Positions 56,163-64,000 of a stretch of 64,000 nucleotides of DNA are shown here, in pieces (within the stretch, counting starts at the first letter, position 1; each line of letters begins with the position of its first letter). The notes beneath the pieces are model-generated. The model was not told the origin of the DNA. It was given only the letters and a program-made list of their open reading frames with translations, and searched no databases. Source of the stretch: Chloroflexota bacterium. GTDB lineage: Bacteria; Chloroflexota; Anaerolineae; Anaerolineales; Villigracilaceae. The position numbers and the translations under genes are program-made. The stretch covers positions 868,001-932,000 of the forward strand of contig JACRPQ010000004.1 in assembly GCA_016223135.1 (NCBI GenBank), read 5' to 3'.

Positions 56163-57791
56163 ATGAGCAACCTGTTTGTCCGTAAGGCGACCGGCCTGGT
56201 GCGTTCGTGGTCGGTCTTTGACGCGTTCGTGTACGCGTTCTTTTCGATCAATCTCATCACGCTCGGCTTGTATAGTTTCAGCCAGATGTATTACTTCGAA
56301 GGCGGAATGATCAATGCCCTGATTATCAGCGCAGTGTTCATCTTCTTCGAGGTCATCGTCTATGCCGGCTTGATTGCCGTCATGCCGCGTTCGGGCGGCG
56401 ATTACGTCTGGCAGAGCCGCATCCTGGGCGGCGCAGTCGGTTTCATCCTGGCGGTGACCGGCTGGTGGTTCATCCTGTGGCTGTGGGTGCCGCTCTACGG
56501 CGACATGTTCCGCCATATCGTGCTGGTGCCCATTCTGGGCATCCTCGGCGCAAAGGACGTTGCCCTGTGGTTCGCCGGCACGGAACACGGCGCATTTATC
56601 GCCTCGCTGATTACCCTCGCTATCGTGAGCGTCTTCATTGCGCTGGGCATGAAGACCTATGCCAAAATCCAGAAATACTCCTTCTATGGCGGCATTCTGG
56701 GGTTGTTCATCGTGATTATCCTCCTGCTCACCGGTTCCAACGCCGCCTTCAAAGCCGGGCTGGACGCCAACGCCACGGCGCTGTTTGGCGCGCAGCCGGG
56801 GGTGTACGATGCCACCGTCGCATTGGGGACGGAAGCGGGAGCGGTCACGCCGTTTGCCGGCGGCGGCTTGAGCCTGGCGGTTTTCCTCGTCCTCCCCTAC
56901 ATGGTCTTCTTCAACCTGTGGCCCAACTGGGGCGCGACCCTTTACGGTGAAGTGCGCGGCGCGACCGACTTCAAACGCAACGTCGCCGGCATGGGCTGGG
57001 CGCTTGGCATCACCACCCTGCTGGCGGTGATACTGCTCTATGCCATCAACCGCACCATCGGCTGGGATTTCTACGTTCAGGCGGGAGCCGCCTGGTGGAA
57101 CTACGTTTGGGGATACACGGAGACGCCTCCGGCTCTACCCGTTTGGCCCTATCCTGCCCTCTTCGCCGCTTTCCTGACCTCCAACCGACTCCTGCAACTC
57201 GTCGTTGTCGTCCTCATGAGCCTGTGGTGGTTCGGCTGGAGCGGCACGGTCTTCCTCTCCTCCACGCGCGTCATCTTCGCCGCCGCCTTCGACCGCCTGC
57301 TCCCCGAAAAAGTCGCCGAAGTGGACGAACGCACCGGCACGCCCATCTACGCCCTGCTGTTGATGGTCATCCCCTCCGTGCTGATTGCCTGGCTGTTCTC
57401 CTACAACATCGCCAACTTCCAGACCCTCACGCTGTGCTCCACCCTCGTCATCGCCGTGACCTATCTCGGCACGACCATCTCCGCCATCGTCCTGCCCTAC
57501 GTCAAACCCGACCTCTACAAAGCCTCGCCCATTGCCAAATACAACGTGCTGGGCATTCCGCTCATCACGGTAGCGGGCGTCATCTTTGGCGGATTCCTCG
57601 TCTTCCTGCTCTATGAGTGGATTTTCGACCCCAACGGCTTGTACGGCATCGGCATTTCCAACACCAGTTCTGTCATCTACATGCTCTCGATGTACGTCCT
57701 TGCCGCTGTCATCTACTTCAGCTTCAAGGCTGCCCGCAAGCGCCAGGGCATTGACATGGACAAAGTCCAGGCGGAAATCCCCGTTGAATAA
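56163..57791 (+). CDS. APC-superfamily amino acid permease
   Basis: The 542-residue protein has 12 or more hydrophobic helices with the APC pattern, for example MPRSGGDYVWQSRILGGAVGF in the helix 2-3 region. It is expected to move amino acids or amines with protons. AAGGAGGAGC precedes ATG 56163. The substrate cannot be named. An intrinsic terminator follows. Confidence 0.9.
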   Translation: MSNLFVRKATGLVRSWSVFDAFVYAFFSINLITLGLYSFSQMYYFEGGMINALIISAVFIFFEVIVYAGLIAVMPRSGGDYVWQSRILGGAVGFILAVTGWWFILWLWVPLYGDMFRHIVLVPILGILGAKDVALWFAGTEHGAFIASLITLAIVSVFIALGMKTYAKIQKYSFYGGILGLFIVIILLLTGSNAAFKAGLDANATALFGAQPGVYDATVALGTEAGAVTPFAGGGLSLAVFLVLPYMVFFNLWPNWGATLYGEVRGATDFKRNVAGMGWALGITTLLAVILLYAINRTIGWDFYVQAGAAWWNYVWGYTETPPALPVWPYPALFAAFLTSNRLLQLVVVVLMSLWWFGWSGTVFLSSTRVIFAAAFDRLLPEKVAEVDERTGTPIYALLLMVIPSVLIAWLFSYNIANFQTLTLCSTLVIAVTYLGTTISAIVLPYVKPDLYKASPIAKYNVLGIPLITVAGVIFGGFLVFLLYEWIFDPNGLYGIGISNTSSVIYMLSMYVLAAVIYFSFKAARKRQGIDMDKVQAEIPVE

Positions 57792-57805
57792 CCGCATCGC
57801 TTCAG

Positions 57806-57848
57806 AACCCTTCTCCCTCCCGGTGGGGGAGAAGGGTTATAATTTTTT
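57806..57848 (+). terminator. Intrinsic terminator of the permease gene
   Basis: AACCCTTCTCCC and GGGGGAGAAGGGTT pair around a small loop, followed by ATAATTTTTT. It belongs to the CTCTCCC/GGGAGAG hairpin family. Confidence 0.85.
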
Positions 57849-57849
57849 C

Positions 57850-58605
57850 ATGCAAACTCTGGAAGAGCTCTTTTGCGAGATGAAGCATCTTGTGGATGCC
57901 GCTGGCGCGCATCAACTTCATCTGCGCGCTTTTGGAGGCTTGGCTGTGCTTGCCCACAGTCAGCCCAACCCCAAACTCTTCCAGCGCGAAGCGCCCGACC
58001 TCGACTTCCTCGTCCCCAAAACCGACCGCCAAAAACTGGAACCCTTCTTCCGCGAAATGGGCTACTCGCCCGACAAACGCTTCAACCTGCTCAACGGCAT
58101 GCGCCGCCAAATCTACTACTACGACCCCTCTCCCAGCCTGCACGTGGACATCCTCATCGGCGACTTCGAAATGTGTCACAAGCTCCCGCTCGATGGACGC
58201 CTCGACCTCGACCCGCTCACCATCCCCCTCGCCGACCTGCTCCTCACCAAGGCGCAAGTCGTCCAACTCAACCGCAAAGACGCCCTCGACATCATTTCCC
58301 TGCTTCTCAACAACGAAGTCGGCGACGAAGCGCAGGGACACATCGGGCTGAACCGCATCGCCTCCCTCTGCGCCCAGGATTGGGGACTCTACAAAACCGT
58401 CACCCTCAACCTTGAGCGCGTCGAAGAACTGCTCGCCGGCGGCGAACTGCCCCTCGCTCCTGCCGAACTCAATTTGCTTGCCAGCCGCATCTCCCGCATC
58501 AAAACTGCCCTCGAAGAAACCCCCAAGACCCTGGCATGGCAAATGCGCGCCAAAGTCGGCACGCGCGTCCGCTGGTACCTCGAAGTGGAAGAGGTGCATC
58601 AGTGA
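57850..58605 (+). CDS. Nucleotidyltransferase-like protein
   Basis: The 251-residue protein has FGGLAVLAHS followed by APDLDFLVPK, a nucleotidyltransferase-fold pattern of the kind seen in AbiEii-like or DUF6036 proteins; PSLHVDILIGDFEM and LLLTKAQVVQLNRKDALDIISLL are consistent with it. ATG 57850 lies just after the permease terminator. The next gene overlaps by GTGA. Substrate is unknown. Confidence 0.7.
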   Translation: MQTLEELFCEMKHLVDAAGAHQLHLRAFGGLAVLAHSQPNPKLFQREAPDLDFLVPKTDRQKLEPFFREMGYSPDKRFNLLNGMRRQIYYYDPSPSLHVDILIGDFEMCHKLPLDGRLDLDPLTIPLADLLLTKAQVVQLNRKDALDIISLLLNNEVGDEAQGHIGLNRIASLCAQDWGLYKTVTLNLERVEELLAGGELPLAPAELNLLASRISRIKTALEETPKTLAWQMRAKVGTRVRWYLEVEEVHQ

Positions 58606-58778
58606 ATCGCAGAATGCGCATCTTGCTGGGATTGCTAATCATCGTCCTCTCCCTCGCTCTATTGATTTGGGGATTCATGCCCCTCGAGCGCGTCACCCGC
58701 ACCCAGCCGATTTCCCCCGCCGACCTGCAGCTCCCCACCCCTTCCTCGCTTCTCATCACGCCGATCACGGTTTCATGA
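58602..58778 (+). CDS. Small single-helix protein, unknown function
   Basis: The 58-residue protein starts with GTG 58602 overlapping the upstream stop (GTGA). It has one transmembrane helix (about residues 6-25) and a short Pro/Thr-rich tail. Its stop overlaps the next start (ATGA). I do not recognise the family. Confidence 0.6.
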   Translation: MNRRMRILLGLLIIVLSLALLIWGFMPLERVTRTQPISPADLQLPTPSSLLITPITVS

Positions 58779-59548
58779 TCCCTTTGCCTTTTCCTCCCCG
58801 CAGCCTTCTCCGCCTCCTGGCGGCGTGGATGGGTTTGACCCTCGCCATCCTCGCCTGCGATGTTTACGCCGGCGCGCCGCCTGCTGAAGCCCCTGCATCC
58901 GAGCCGACGCAAGCCTTGCCTCTCCCTTCTCCAACCAGCGAGGCGCTTATCCCGGTCACCGGTGGAGGAGAAGAATCCACCCCTCTGCCTTCCATCCCTG
59001 AACGCCGCCGGCTGACGTTGGAATTCCCCGCCAAAATCCGCGCCGGCGATTCGGACATCGTCCGCTTGACGCTGGAGGTGGATGACTTGGGTAACATTAC
59101 TCCCACAGCGCAATTCGAGGGGAATGTGGTGACCGGCGAAGTCATTGAAATTCCCAACTTGTACGAAACGCATCACGTCATTGTCGAGGCGAGATTCGAT
59201 ATTGCCGGTCTGCAGGTCTCTCCGCCCGACCTCATCAGCCAGACTCTTGCGCCGGGGCAGTCGCTCAATTTCTATTGGAGCGTCCGCCCGCAGGAGGTGG
59301 GCACCTATCGCGGCACGGTGTGGTTGTATTTGCGGTTTGTGGAAAAAGTCAGCGGAGAAGAAAGCCGAAGAGCCGTATCCGCTCAACCCGTCGAGATTGA
59401 GGCGGTGAATGTGCTGGGGCTGCCCGCCAGCCTCGTTCGAACCGCCGGAGGCATCGGGTCGCTGGTGGGGGCAGTCATCGGCTTTCCGTTTTTTGAAGAC
59501 ATCGTCAAATTTCTCTTTGGGCGTTTGCGCAAGAAATCAAAAATATGA
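58775..59548 (+). CDS. Lipoprotein with C-terminal helix, unknown function
   Basis: The 257-residue protein has a signal peptide with lipobox LAILAC (about residue 28), a Pro/Ser-rich linker to about residue 75, a beta-rich region with RLTLEVDDLGNITP, and a C-terminal hydrophobic helix (about 225-245) followed by a Lys-rich tail (RLRKKSKI). The layout suggests an outward domain between two membrane attachments. It is the third gene of a tightly coupled operon with a nucleotidyltransferase-like protein. Confidence 0.65.
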   Translation: MIPLPFPPRSLLRLLAAWMGLTLAILACDVYAGAPPAEAPASEPTQALPLPSPTSEALIPVTGGGEESTPLPSIPERRRLTLEFPAKIRAGDSDIVRLTLEVDDLGNITPTAQFEGNVVTGEVIEIPNLYETHHVIVEARFDIAGLQVSPPDLISQTLAPGQSLNFYWSVRPQEVGTYRGTVWLYLRFVEKVSGEESRRAVSAQPVEIEAVNVLGLPASLVRTAGGIGSLVGAVIGFPFFEDIVKFLFGRLRKKSKI

Positions 59549-59577
59549 CGAAAATCACCTGAAAAATTGACATGCAT

Positions 59578-59610
59578 TTGACAGGGGGTGATTGTTCTTT
59601 ATGGTACAAT
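59578..59610 (+). promoter_or_regulatory. Candidate promoter of nuoA
   Basis: TACAAT with an extended TATGG (59599-59610) lies 35 bp before nuoA. TTGACA at 59578 is 21 bp upstream of it, longer than ideal. It is the only candidate in the gap. Confidence 0.45.
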
Positions 59611-59644
59611 TTCGCCCATTGTAAGCCTTTTTGCTGGAGAAACT

Positions 59645-59998
59645 ATGAATCCATGGATCTTTGTTGGCTTGTTTTTTGTCGTCGGGTTGTTGATCCCGGT
59701 TGGCGCAATTGGAATTGCGTGGCTGTTGGGACCCAAGAAGCCCAATCCCATCAAGCAGAGCGTCTATGAATGCGGTATCGAGACGGTGGGCGAGAGTTGG
59801 GTGCAGTTCAAGGCGCAGTATTATATTTTTGCGCTGGTATTTCTCGTCTTCGATGTGGAGACCGTTTTCCTTTTCCCGTGGGCGGTCAAACTGGGCGCGC
59901 TGGGATTGTTTGCCGTCATCGAAGGCATTATCTTTGTCCTGATTCTCGTTGCGGGGTTGGTTTATACCTGGCGCAAGGGAATGCTGGAATGGGCGTAA
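59645..59998 (+). CDS. nuoA: NADH-quinone oxidoreductase subunit A
   Basis: The 117-residue membrane subunit has three helices and the loop YECGIETVGESWVQFKAQYYIFALVFLVFDVETVFLFPWA, seen here as YECGIE and FDVETVFLFPWA. It sits at the hinge of complex I near the quinone site. GCTGGAGAAACT precedes the ATG. nuoH follows after a hairpin instead of nuoB. Confidence 0.95.
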   Translation: MNPWIFVGLFFVVGLLIPVGAIGIAWLLGPKKPNPIKQSVYECGIETVGESWVQFKAQYYIFALVFLVFDVETVFLFPWAVKLGALGLFAVIEGIIFVLILVAGLVYTWRKGMLEWA

Positions 59999-60018
59999 AT
60001 CGCATGAAAATCATAGAG

Positions 60019-60052
60019 AAGGCTGATTGGTTCATCCATTCAGCCTTTTCTT
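60019..60052 (+). terminator. Hairpin between nuoA and nuoH
   Basis: AAGGCTGA and TCAGCCTT pair around a 14-base loop with partial inner pairs; TTCTTT follows. It could end part of the nuoA transcripts before nuoH. Confidence 0.6.
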
Positions 60053-60070
60053 TGTGAATAGGAGCGACGC

Positions 60071-61261
60071 ATGAGCTTTTGGAACGATCCCCTCAAAGTT
60101 GCCGCGGACTGGTTGCTGGGCGTTTTCACCGGCTGGGGAATGCCCGAACTTGCCGCAAACATCCTGATTGGTTTCCTCGGCATATTGATCCTGATCTCGC
60201 TTTTGATGGTGTTGGATATTGGTTTGGTCTGGGTCGAGCGCAAGGTGGTGGCGCGGTTTCAGGACCGCATCGGTCCCAACCGCTTGGGTCCGTTCGGCTT
60301 GATCCAGCCATTTGCCGACATCATCAAATTGATGATTAAGGAAGACATCACCCCTGCCGGGGCAGACAAGGTCATCTATAACATTGCGCCGATGCTCTCG
60401 ATGATGTCGGTGTTGATTTTGTGGGCGGTGGTGCCGCTGGCGCCTGCCATCCTGGGCGTGGATTTGAACATCGGCGTGCTGTATATCATTGCTGCCGGTT
60501 CCATCGGCACGCTGTCCATCATCATGGCGGGCTGGGCGTCGAACAACAAGTTTGCCTTGATTGGCGCATTCCGCCAGGTGGCGGTGATGATTTCTTTTGA
60601 AGTGCCGATGCTGGCGACCATGCTCATTCCCACCATTCTCGCAGGCTCGATGGGGACAGCCGCCATCGTCGAAAAACAGGATATTTGGTATGTCCTGCTC
60701 GCGCCGCTGGGCGCGCTGATTTTCCTCATTGCGGCAATTGCCGAGCTGGGACGCGCTCCCTTCGACCTGGCAGAGGGCGAATCGGAACTGGTCTCCGGTT
60801 ACAACATCGAATACTCCGGCATGAAGTTCGGCATGTTCTACGCCGGCGAATTGCTGCACGCCTTCACCTTTGGCGGCTTCTGGGCAATTTTGTTCTTCGG
60901 CGGTTATCGCTTCTTTGGGCTGGAAAAGGTCAGTCCGTTCCTTGCCATTGCCGTGATTTTGTTCAAAGCCTTCATCGGTTACTGGCTCATCATGTGGGTG
61001 CGCTACACCCTGCTCCGCATCCGCATTGACCACATGCTGGCATTCAACTGGAAGTTCCTCACCCCGCTGGCGTTTACCCTCATCATGGTGACTGCTTTGA
61101 TGAACGCGCTGCTTGCCGGCGCTCCAGCCTGGCTGTACATTGCCGGCATGTTCCTCTCGAACATCGTGGTTGCCTGGGGGGCGTTGGAGATTGCGCGTTT
61201 CTACAGCCGCAGGGAGCGCGAGCGGATTGAGGGGAAGCAGGTTGTGGCGGCTGGACATTAA
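60071..61261 (+). CDS. nuoH: NADH-quinone oxidoreductase subunit H
   Basis: The 396-residue membrane subunit has eight or more helices and the quinone-channel motif ERKVVARFQDRIGPNR, then LGPFGLIQPFADIIKL. The acidic loop RAPFDLAEGESELVSGYNIEY is complete. It forms part of the quinone cavity. AGGAGCGACGC precedes the ATG. Confidence 0.97.
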   Translation: MSFWNDPLKVAADWLLGVFTGWGMPELAANILIGFLGILILISLLMVLDIGLVWVERKVVARFQDRIGPNRLGPFGLIQPFADIIKLMIKEDITPAGADKVIYNIAPMLSMMSVLILWAVVPLAPAILGVDLNIGVLYIIAAGSIGTLSIIMAGWASNNKFALIGAFRQVAVMISFEVPMLATMLIPTILAGSMGTAAIVEKQDIWYVLLAPLGALIFLIAAIAELGRAPFDLAEGESELVSGYNIEYSGMKFGMFYAGELLHAFTFGGFWAILFFGGYRFFGLEKVSPFLAIAVILFKAFIGYWLIMWVRYTLLRIRIDHMLAFNWKFLTPLAFTLIMVTALMNALLAGAPAWLYIAGMFLSNIVVAWGALEIARFYSRRERERIEGKQVVAAGH

Positions 61262-61313
61262 GTGGTAATTGGTAAATGGTAATTACCAGTTACCAATTAC
61301 CAACCACCCAAGA
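61262..61313. repeat. GGTAATTGGTAAATGG / AATTACCAGTTACC word array
   Basis: Words GGTAATT and their complements AATTACC face each other (AATTACCAGTTACCAATTACC), so the array folds. It fills the gap between nuoH and nuoJ, where nuoI is usual. Confidence 0.85.
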
Positions 61314-61321
61314 GGTTTTCT

Positions 61322-61849
61322 ATGACTGGCGAACAAATTGTTTTTCTTGTAGTTGCATTTTTTACGCTCGCCGCGGGTTTCATGGTGGTGACGACGCGTA
61401 ACCTTGTCCATGCCGCCTTGTGGCTGGTGGCGGCGTTGTTCGGCGTGGCAGTGACCTACGTGACACTGCACGCGAATTTCCTGGCGGTGGTGCAGGTGGT
61501 GGTCTATATCGGCGCGATTGCCATCCTGTTCATCTTTGCCGTCATGCTCACCCGCCGCGATATGCGCGACCAGGGTCCGCAGATGAACAAGAACTGGTGG
61601 CTCGGCGCGCTGCTGGCGGTGTTGACCTTTGGCGGGCTGTACTTCCTGCTTCAGGGTTGGGAAGGCATGACGAAAACAGCGACCAGTTACCCCGTCAGTT
61701 TTGACGCGATTTCCGAGTTAGGCAGTGCGCTGGTTTCGCCGGTGGGATACGTCCTGCCTTTCGAAGTGGCGTCGGTTCTGCTGGTGGCGGCGCTGGTGGG
61801 CGCGGTCTATGTTGCGTTCAATCCCCGCAATGGGGACACTCGGAAATAG
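61322..61849 (+). CDS. nuoJ: NADH-quinone oxidoreductase subunit J
   Basis: The 175-residue subunit has five helices and the core motif ANFLAVVQVVVYIGAIAILF. It belongs to the proton-translocating membrane arm. The start is 12 bp after GAGGTTTTC. nuoI (the 4Fe-4S subunit) is missing between nuoH and nuoJ. Confidence 0.95.
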   Translation: MTGEQIVFLVVAFFTLAAGFMVVTTRNLVHAALWLVAALFGVAVTYVTLHANFLAVVQVVVYIGAIAILFIFAVMLTRRDMRDQGPQMNKNWWLGALLAVLTFGGLYFLLQGWEGMTKTATSYPVSFDAISELGSALVSPVGYVLPFEVASVLLVAALVGAVYVAFNPRNGDTRK

Positions 61850-61861
61850 GAGACGCGAGAA

Positions 61862-62170
61862 ATGGTTCCACTTTCCTGGTATCTAGTTTTTGCCGCGGCG
61901 CTGTTCAGCATTGGCATGTTTGGCGTGTTGTCGCGGCGCAACGCGGTCGCCATCCTGCTCGGCATCGAATTGATGTTGAATGCGGTGAATATCAACCTTG
62001 CCGCGTTCTGGCGCTACGGCGACGTCCGTTTGATGACGGGGCAGGTGTTCGCCATTATTGTTTTCGCGGTTGCCGCGGCGGAGGTGGCGGTGGGGTTGGC
62101 GCTGGTGATTTCGGTCTATCGCAACCGCCATACCGTTGTGGCGGATGAAATTGACATGTTGAAGTGGTAG
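61862..62170 (+). CDS. nuoK: NADH-quinone oxidoreductase subunit K
   Basis: The 102-residue three-helix subunit has the motif GIELMLNAVNINLAAF with the conserved glutamate in the middle helix, and the second acidic residue in AEVAVGLAL. It sits between nuoJ and nuoL, which is the usual order. Confidence 0.95.
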   Translation: MVPLSWYLVFAAALFSIGMFGVLSRRNAVAILLGIELMLNAVNINLAAFWRYGDVRLMTGQVFAIIVFAVAAAEVAVGLALVISVYRNRHTVVADEIDMLKW

Positions 62171-62178
62171 GGATACAT

Positions 62179-64000
62179 ATGACGACTGAAACATTGATTT
62201 GGTTAATTCCCCTCCCGCCCCTGCTGGCTTTCTTCTTGATTGTGCTGTTCACGAACAAGAGCAAGGCGCTCAGCCACACGATTGGGGTCGGCGCGGCGGC
62301 GCTCTCGTTTATCGGGAGCATGGTGGTCTTTGTCCGCGCGCTGGGAGTGGAGCATTTGGGCGAGTCTCCCTTTGAATCTGCCGTCAACTGGCTGCCGACG
62401 GGCGATACCTGGTTCCGCATCGGTGTGCTGATTGACCCGCTTGGCGCGGCGGTGTTGTTCTTCGTTGCCATCACCATCTTGATGATTTTCCTGTACAGCG
62501 TTGGCTATCACAATTACGGACAGCCCGCCGGCGACCATGACGTGAAGGGTCTGCCGCCTCATGGCGCGACCATCACCGACGAGCACGGACACAAGCACGT
62601 CGTCCCCTCGGTCGAGCCGATGTACTCGCGCTTCTTTGCCTTCCTCGGCTTGTTCGCCTTTGGGATGTACACGCTGGTGGTTTCCGACAATCTGCTCACG
62701 CTCTTCGTCGGCTGGGAAATCATGGGCTTGTGCTCTTACCTGCTGATCGGTTTCTGGTATGGCAAGCCTTCCGCGCGGGATGCGGCGGTCAAAGCCTTCA
62801 TGACCACCCGCATCGGCGACGTGTTCATGCTGTTGGGCATCGCCTTCCTCTACTCGGCGACCGGCACACTGACCTTCCGTGAAATCTTCACCGAAGAGAC
62901 TCTGCACGCGCTCGCTTCGACCCCCGCCTGGTTCGGCATGACCACCTCCGGCTTCATCGCCCTCCTGCTCTTCATCGGCACGGTGGGCAAATCGGCGCAG
63001 TGGCCCCTCCACGTTTGGCTGCCCGACGCGATGGAAGGTCCCACCCCGGTCAGCGCCATGATCCATGCGGCGACGATGGTCTCTGCGGGTGTGTATGCGG
63101 TCATCCGCATGTTCCCGCTGCTCACGGCGGATTACACCGGTCACGGCTTGACAGTCACCATGTCCATCGTGGCGTTCATCGGCGCATTCACGGCGCTCTT
63201 TGCCGCGACCATCGCGGTGGCGCAGAACGACATCAAGCGCGTCCTCGCCTACTCGACCATCTCACAGCTTGGCTACATGATTGCCGCGCTCGGCATCGGC
63301 GCGTATGTGGCGGCGGCGTTCCACCTCATCACGCATGCCTTCTTCAAAGCGCTGCTCTTCCTCGGCTCCGGTTCGGTCATTCACGGCATGGAGCATGGCG
63401 TCTTGCACACGGGCAACCATCACGTGGACCCGCAGGACATGTACAACATGGGTGGTCTGCGCAAGAAGATGCCCATCACCTTCTGGACATTCCTGATCGG
63501 CGGCTTCGCCCTCGCCGGCTTCCCGCTCGTCACGGCGGGCTTCTGGTCGAAGGATGAAATTCTCGCCGACGCTTTCGGTCACGGGCACCTTGCGGTCTTC
63601 GTCACGCTGGCAATCGCCGCCTTCCTGACTGCCTTCTATACCATGCGCCAAATTACCTTGACCTTCCTCGGCGAACCGCGCACGGAAGAAGCGAAACACG
63701 CCCAGGAGACTCCCTGGACGATGACCACTCCGCTCATTGTCCTGGCGTTCTTCGCTGTGACCTATGGCTGGGTCGGCATCCCCGAACATTTCCCCCTCCT
63801 CGGCGGACTCGTCCCGAACTGGTTCCACGAGTTTGTCGGCTCCACATTGGCGGAACACCCCGAAGCGATTGAGTTCAATCCGATCCCATTGTTGACATCC
63901 ATCGGCGTTGCAGGCGGGGGCTTGATTCTCGGCTGGCTGTATTACCGCAATGTCAAATCCGTCAGCGAGGACAAATTCCAAATCCCGCTGCTCAAGAACA
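62179..64000 (+). CDS. nuoL: NADH-quinone oxidoreductase subunit L (cut by right edge)
   Basis: 607 codons are visible and the gene continues past the edge. It shows the antiporter-like core: WEIMGLCSYLLIGF, GKSAQWPLHVWLPDAMEGPTPVSAMIHAATMV (split here as WPLHVWLPDAMEGPTPV and SAMIHAATMV), and the lysine- and histidine-bearing segment QNDIKRVLAYSTISQLGYM. A His-rich loop (ITDEHGHKHVV, near residue 136) extends the usual loop. It pumps protons and carries the lateral helix. AGGGATACAT precedes the ATG. Confidence 0.95.
   Translation, partial: MTTETLIWLIPLPPLLAFFLIVLFTNKSKALSHTIGVGAAALSFIGSMVVFVRALGVEHLGESPFESAVNWLPTGDTWFRIGVLIDPLGAAVLFFVAITILMIFLYSVGYHNYGQPAGDHDVKGLPPHGATITDEHGHKHVVPSVEPMYSRFFAFLGLFAFGMYTLVVSDNLLTLFVGWEIMGLCSYLLIGFWYGKPSARDAAVKAFMTTRIGDVFMLLGIAFLYSATGTLTFREIFTEETLHALASTPAWFGMTTSGFIALLLFIGTVGKSAQWPLHVWLPDAMEGPTPVSAMIHAATMVSAGVYAVIRMFPLLTADYTGHGLTVTMSIVAFIGAFTALFAATIAVAQNDIKRVLAYSTISQLGYMIAALGIGAYVAAAFHLITHAFFKALLFLGSGSVIHGMEHGVLHTGNHHVDPQDMYNMGGLRKKMPITFWTFLIGGFALAGFPLVTAGFWSKDEILADAFGHGHLAVFVTLAIAAFLTAFYTMRQITLTFLGEPRTEEAKHAQETPWTMTTPLIVLAFFAVTYGWVGIPEHFPLLGGLVPNWFHEFVGSTLAEHPEAIEFNPIPLLTSIGVAGGGLILGWLYYRNVKSVSEDKFQIPLLKN

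Overview
The window looks like a chromosome segment of an Anaerolineae-type Chloroflexota bacterium. The signs are moderately high GC, Pro/Thr-rich (PTPT) linkers in exported proteins, a class-typical gene mix (DUF6295, DUF1684, DUF4230, ECF transporter, nuo genes, MntA/HepT), a Gram-positive-style serS T-box leader, and very abundant small intergenic repeats. The taxonomic call is inference from gene content, not from a marker-gene comparison.

Layout. 1-10.5 kb: tyrosine-catabolism genes (a FAH-family hydrolase cut by the left edge, and hpd) followed by small single genes: YbaK-like deacylase, methyltransferase, NUDIX hydrolase, pirin, DUF4230, ABM, DUF6295, dienelactone hydrolase, P-loop kinase-like protein, histidine phosphatase, secreted alpha/beta hydrolase. 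10.5-15.3 kb: PAP2 phosphatase and a complete ECF transporter (fused double ATPase, S component, T component). 15.3-28 kb: DUF1684, DUF456, serS with T-box, a two-component system, a lytic transglycosylase, a membrane protein behind a LexA-like box, psuG, a pair of SPFH-like membrane proteins, a PHP phosphoesterase and a cold-shock protein. 28-34.3 kb: the most striking locus, a likely operon of ferredoxin, FAD oxidoreductase, b-type cytochrome and two membrane-anchored multiheme c cytochromes with 30 and 17 CXXCH motifs. 34-43 kb: gamma-glutamyltransferase, rnc-smc, a parvulin isomerase and rpsF-ssb-rpsR. 43-55 kb: MntA/HepT toxin-antitoxin pair, class III aminotransferase, recJ, an XRE/membrane-protein pair, a glycine-zipper protein, tryptophanase, CcbP-like protein and a DUF4062-STAND-TPR protein with a truncated duplicate of its own 5' end. 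55-64 kb: metallophosphoesterase, amino-acid permease, a three-gene operon with a nucleotidyltransferase-like protein and a lipoprotein, then a partial complex I cluster nuoA-(hairpin)-nuoH-J-K-L that runs off the right edge and lacks nuoB, C, D and I.

Repeats are the second theme. Two miniature inverted-repeat elements (153 bp in two copies, 84 bp in one) have clear target-site duplications and are nested inside other repeats. At least three further dispersed palindromic families are present. Short word arrays (such as variants of GATCAGTG or CAAATCG) fill gene junctions and often touch the next start codon. Related palindromes or arrays lie in frame inside ggt, smc, recJ and, four times, the DUF4062 gene, so they encode peptide inserts.

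Functionally, the cytochrome locus reads as an electron conduit from NAD(P)H or ferredoxin through a membrane cytochrome b to very large heme wires facing outward. Its role (metal or electrode reduction, interspecies transfer, or a periplasmic redox buffer) cannot be decided from sequence. No rRNA, tRNA, CRISPR array, prophage or transposase gene was seen.
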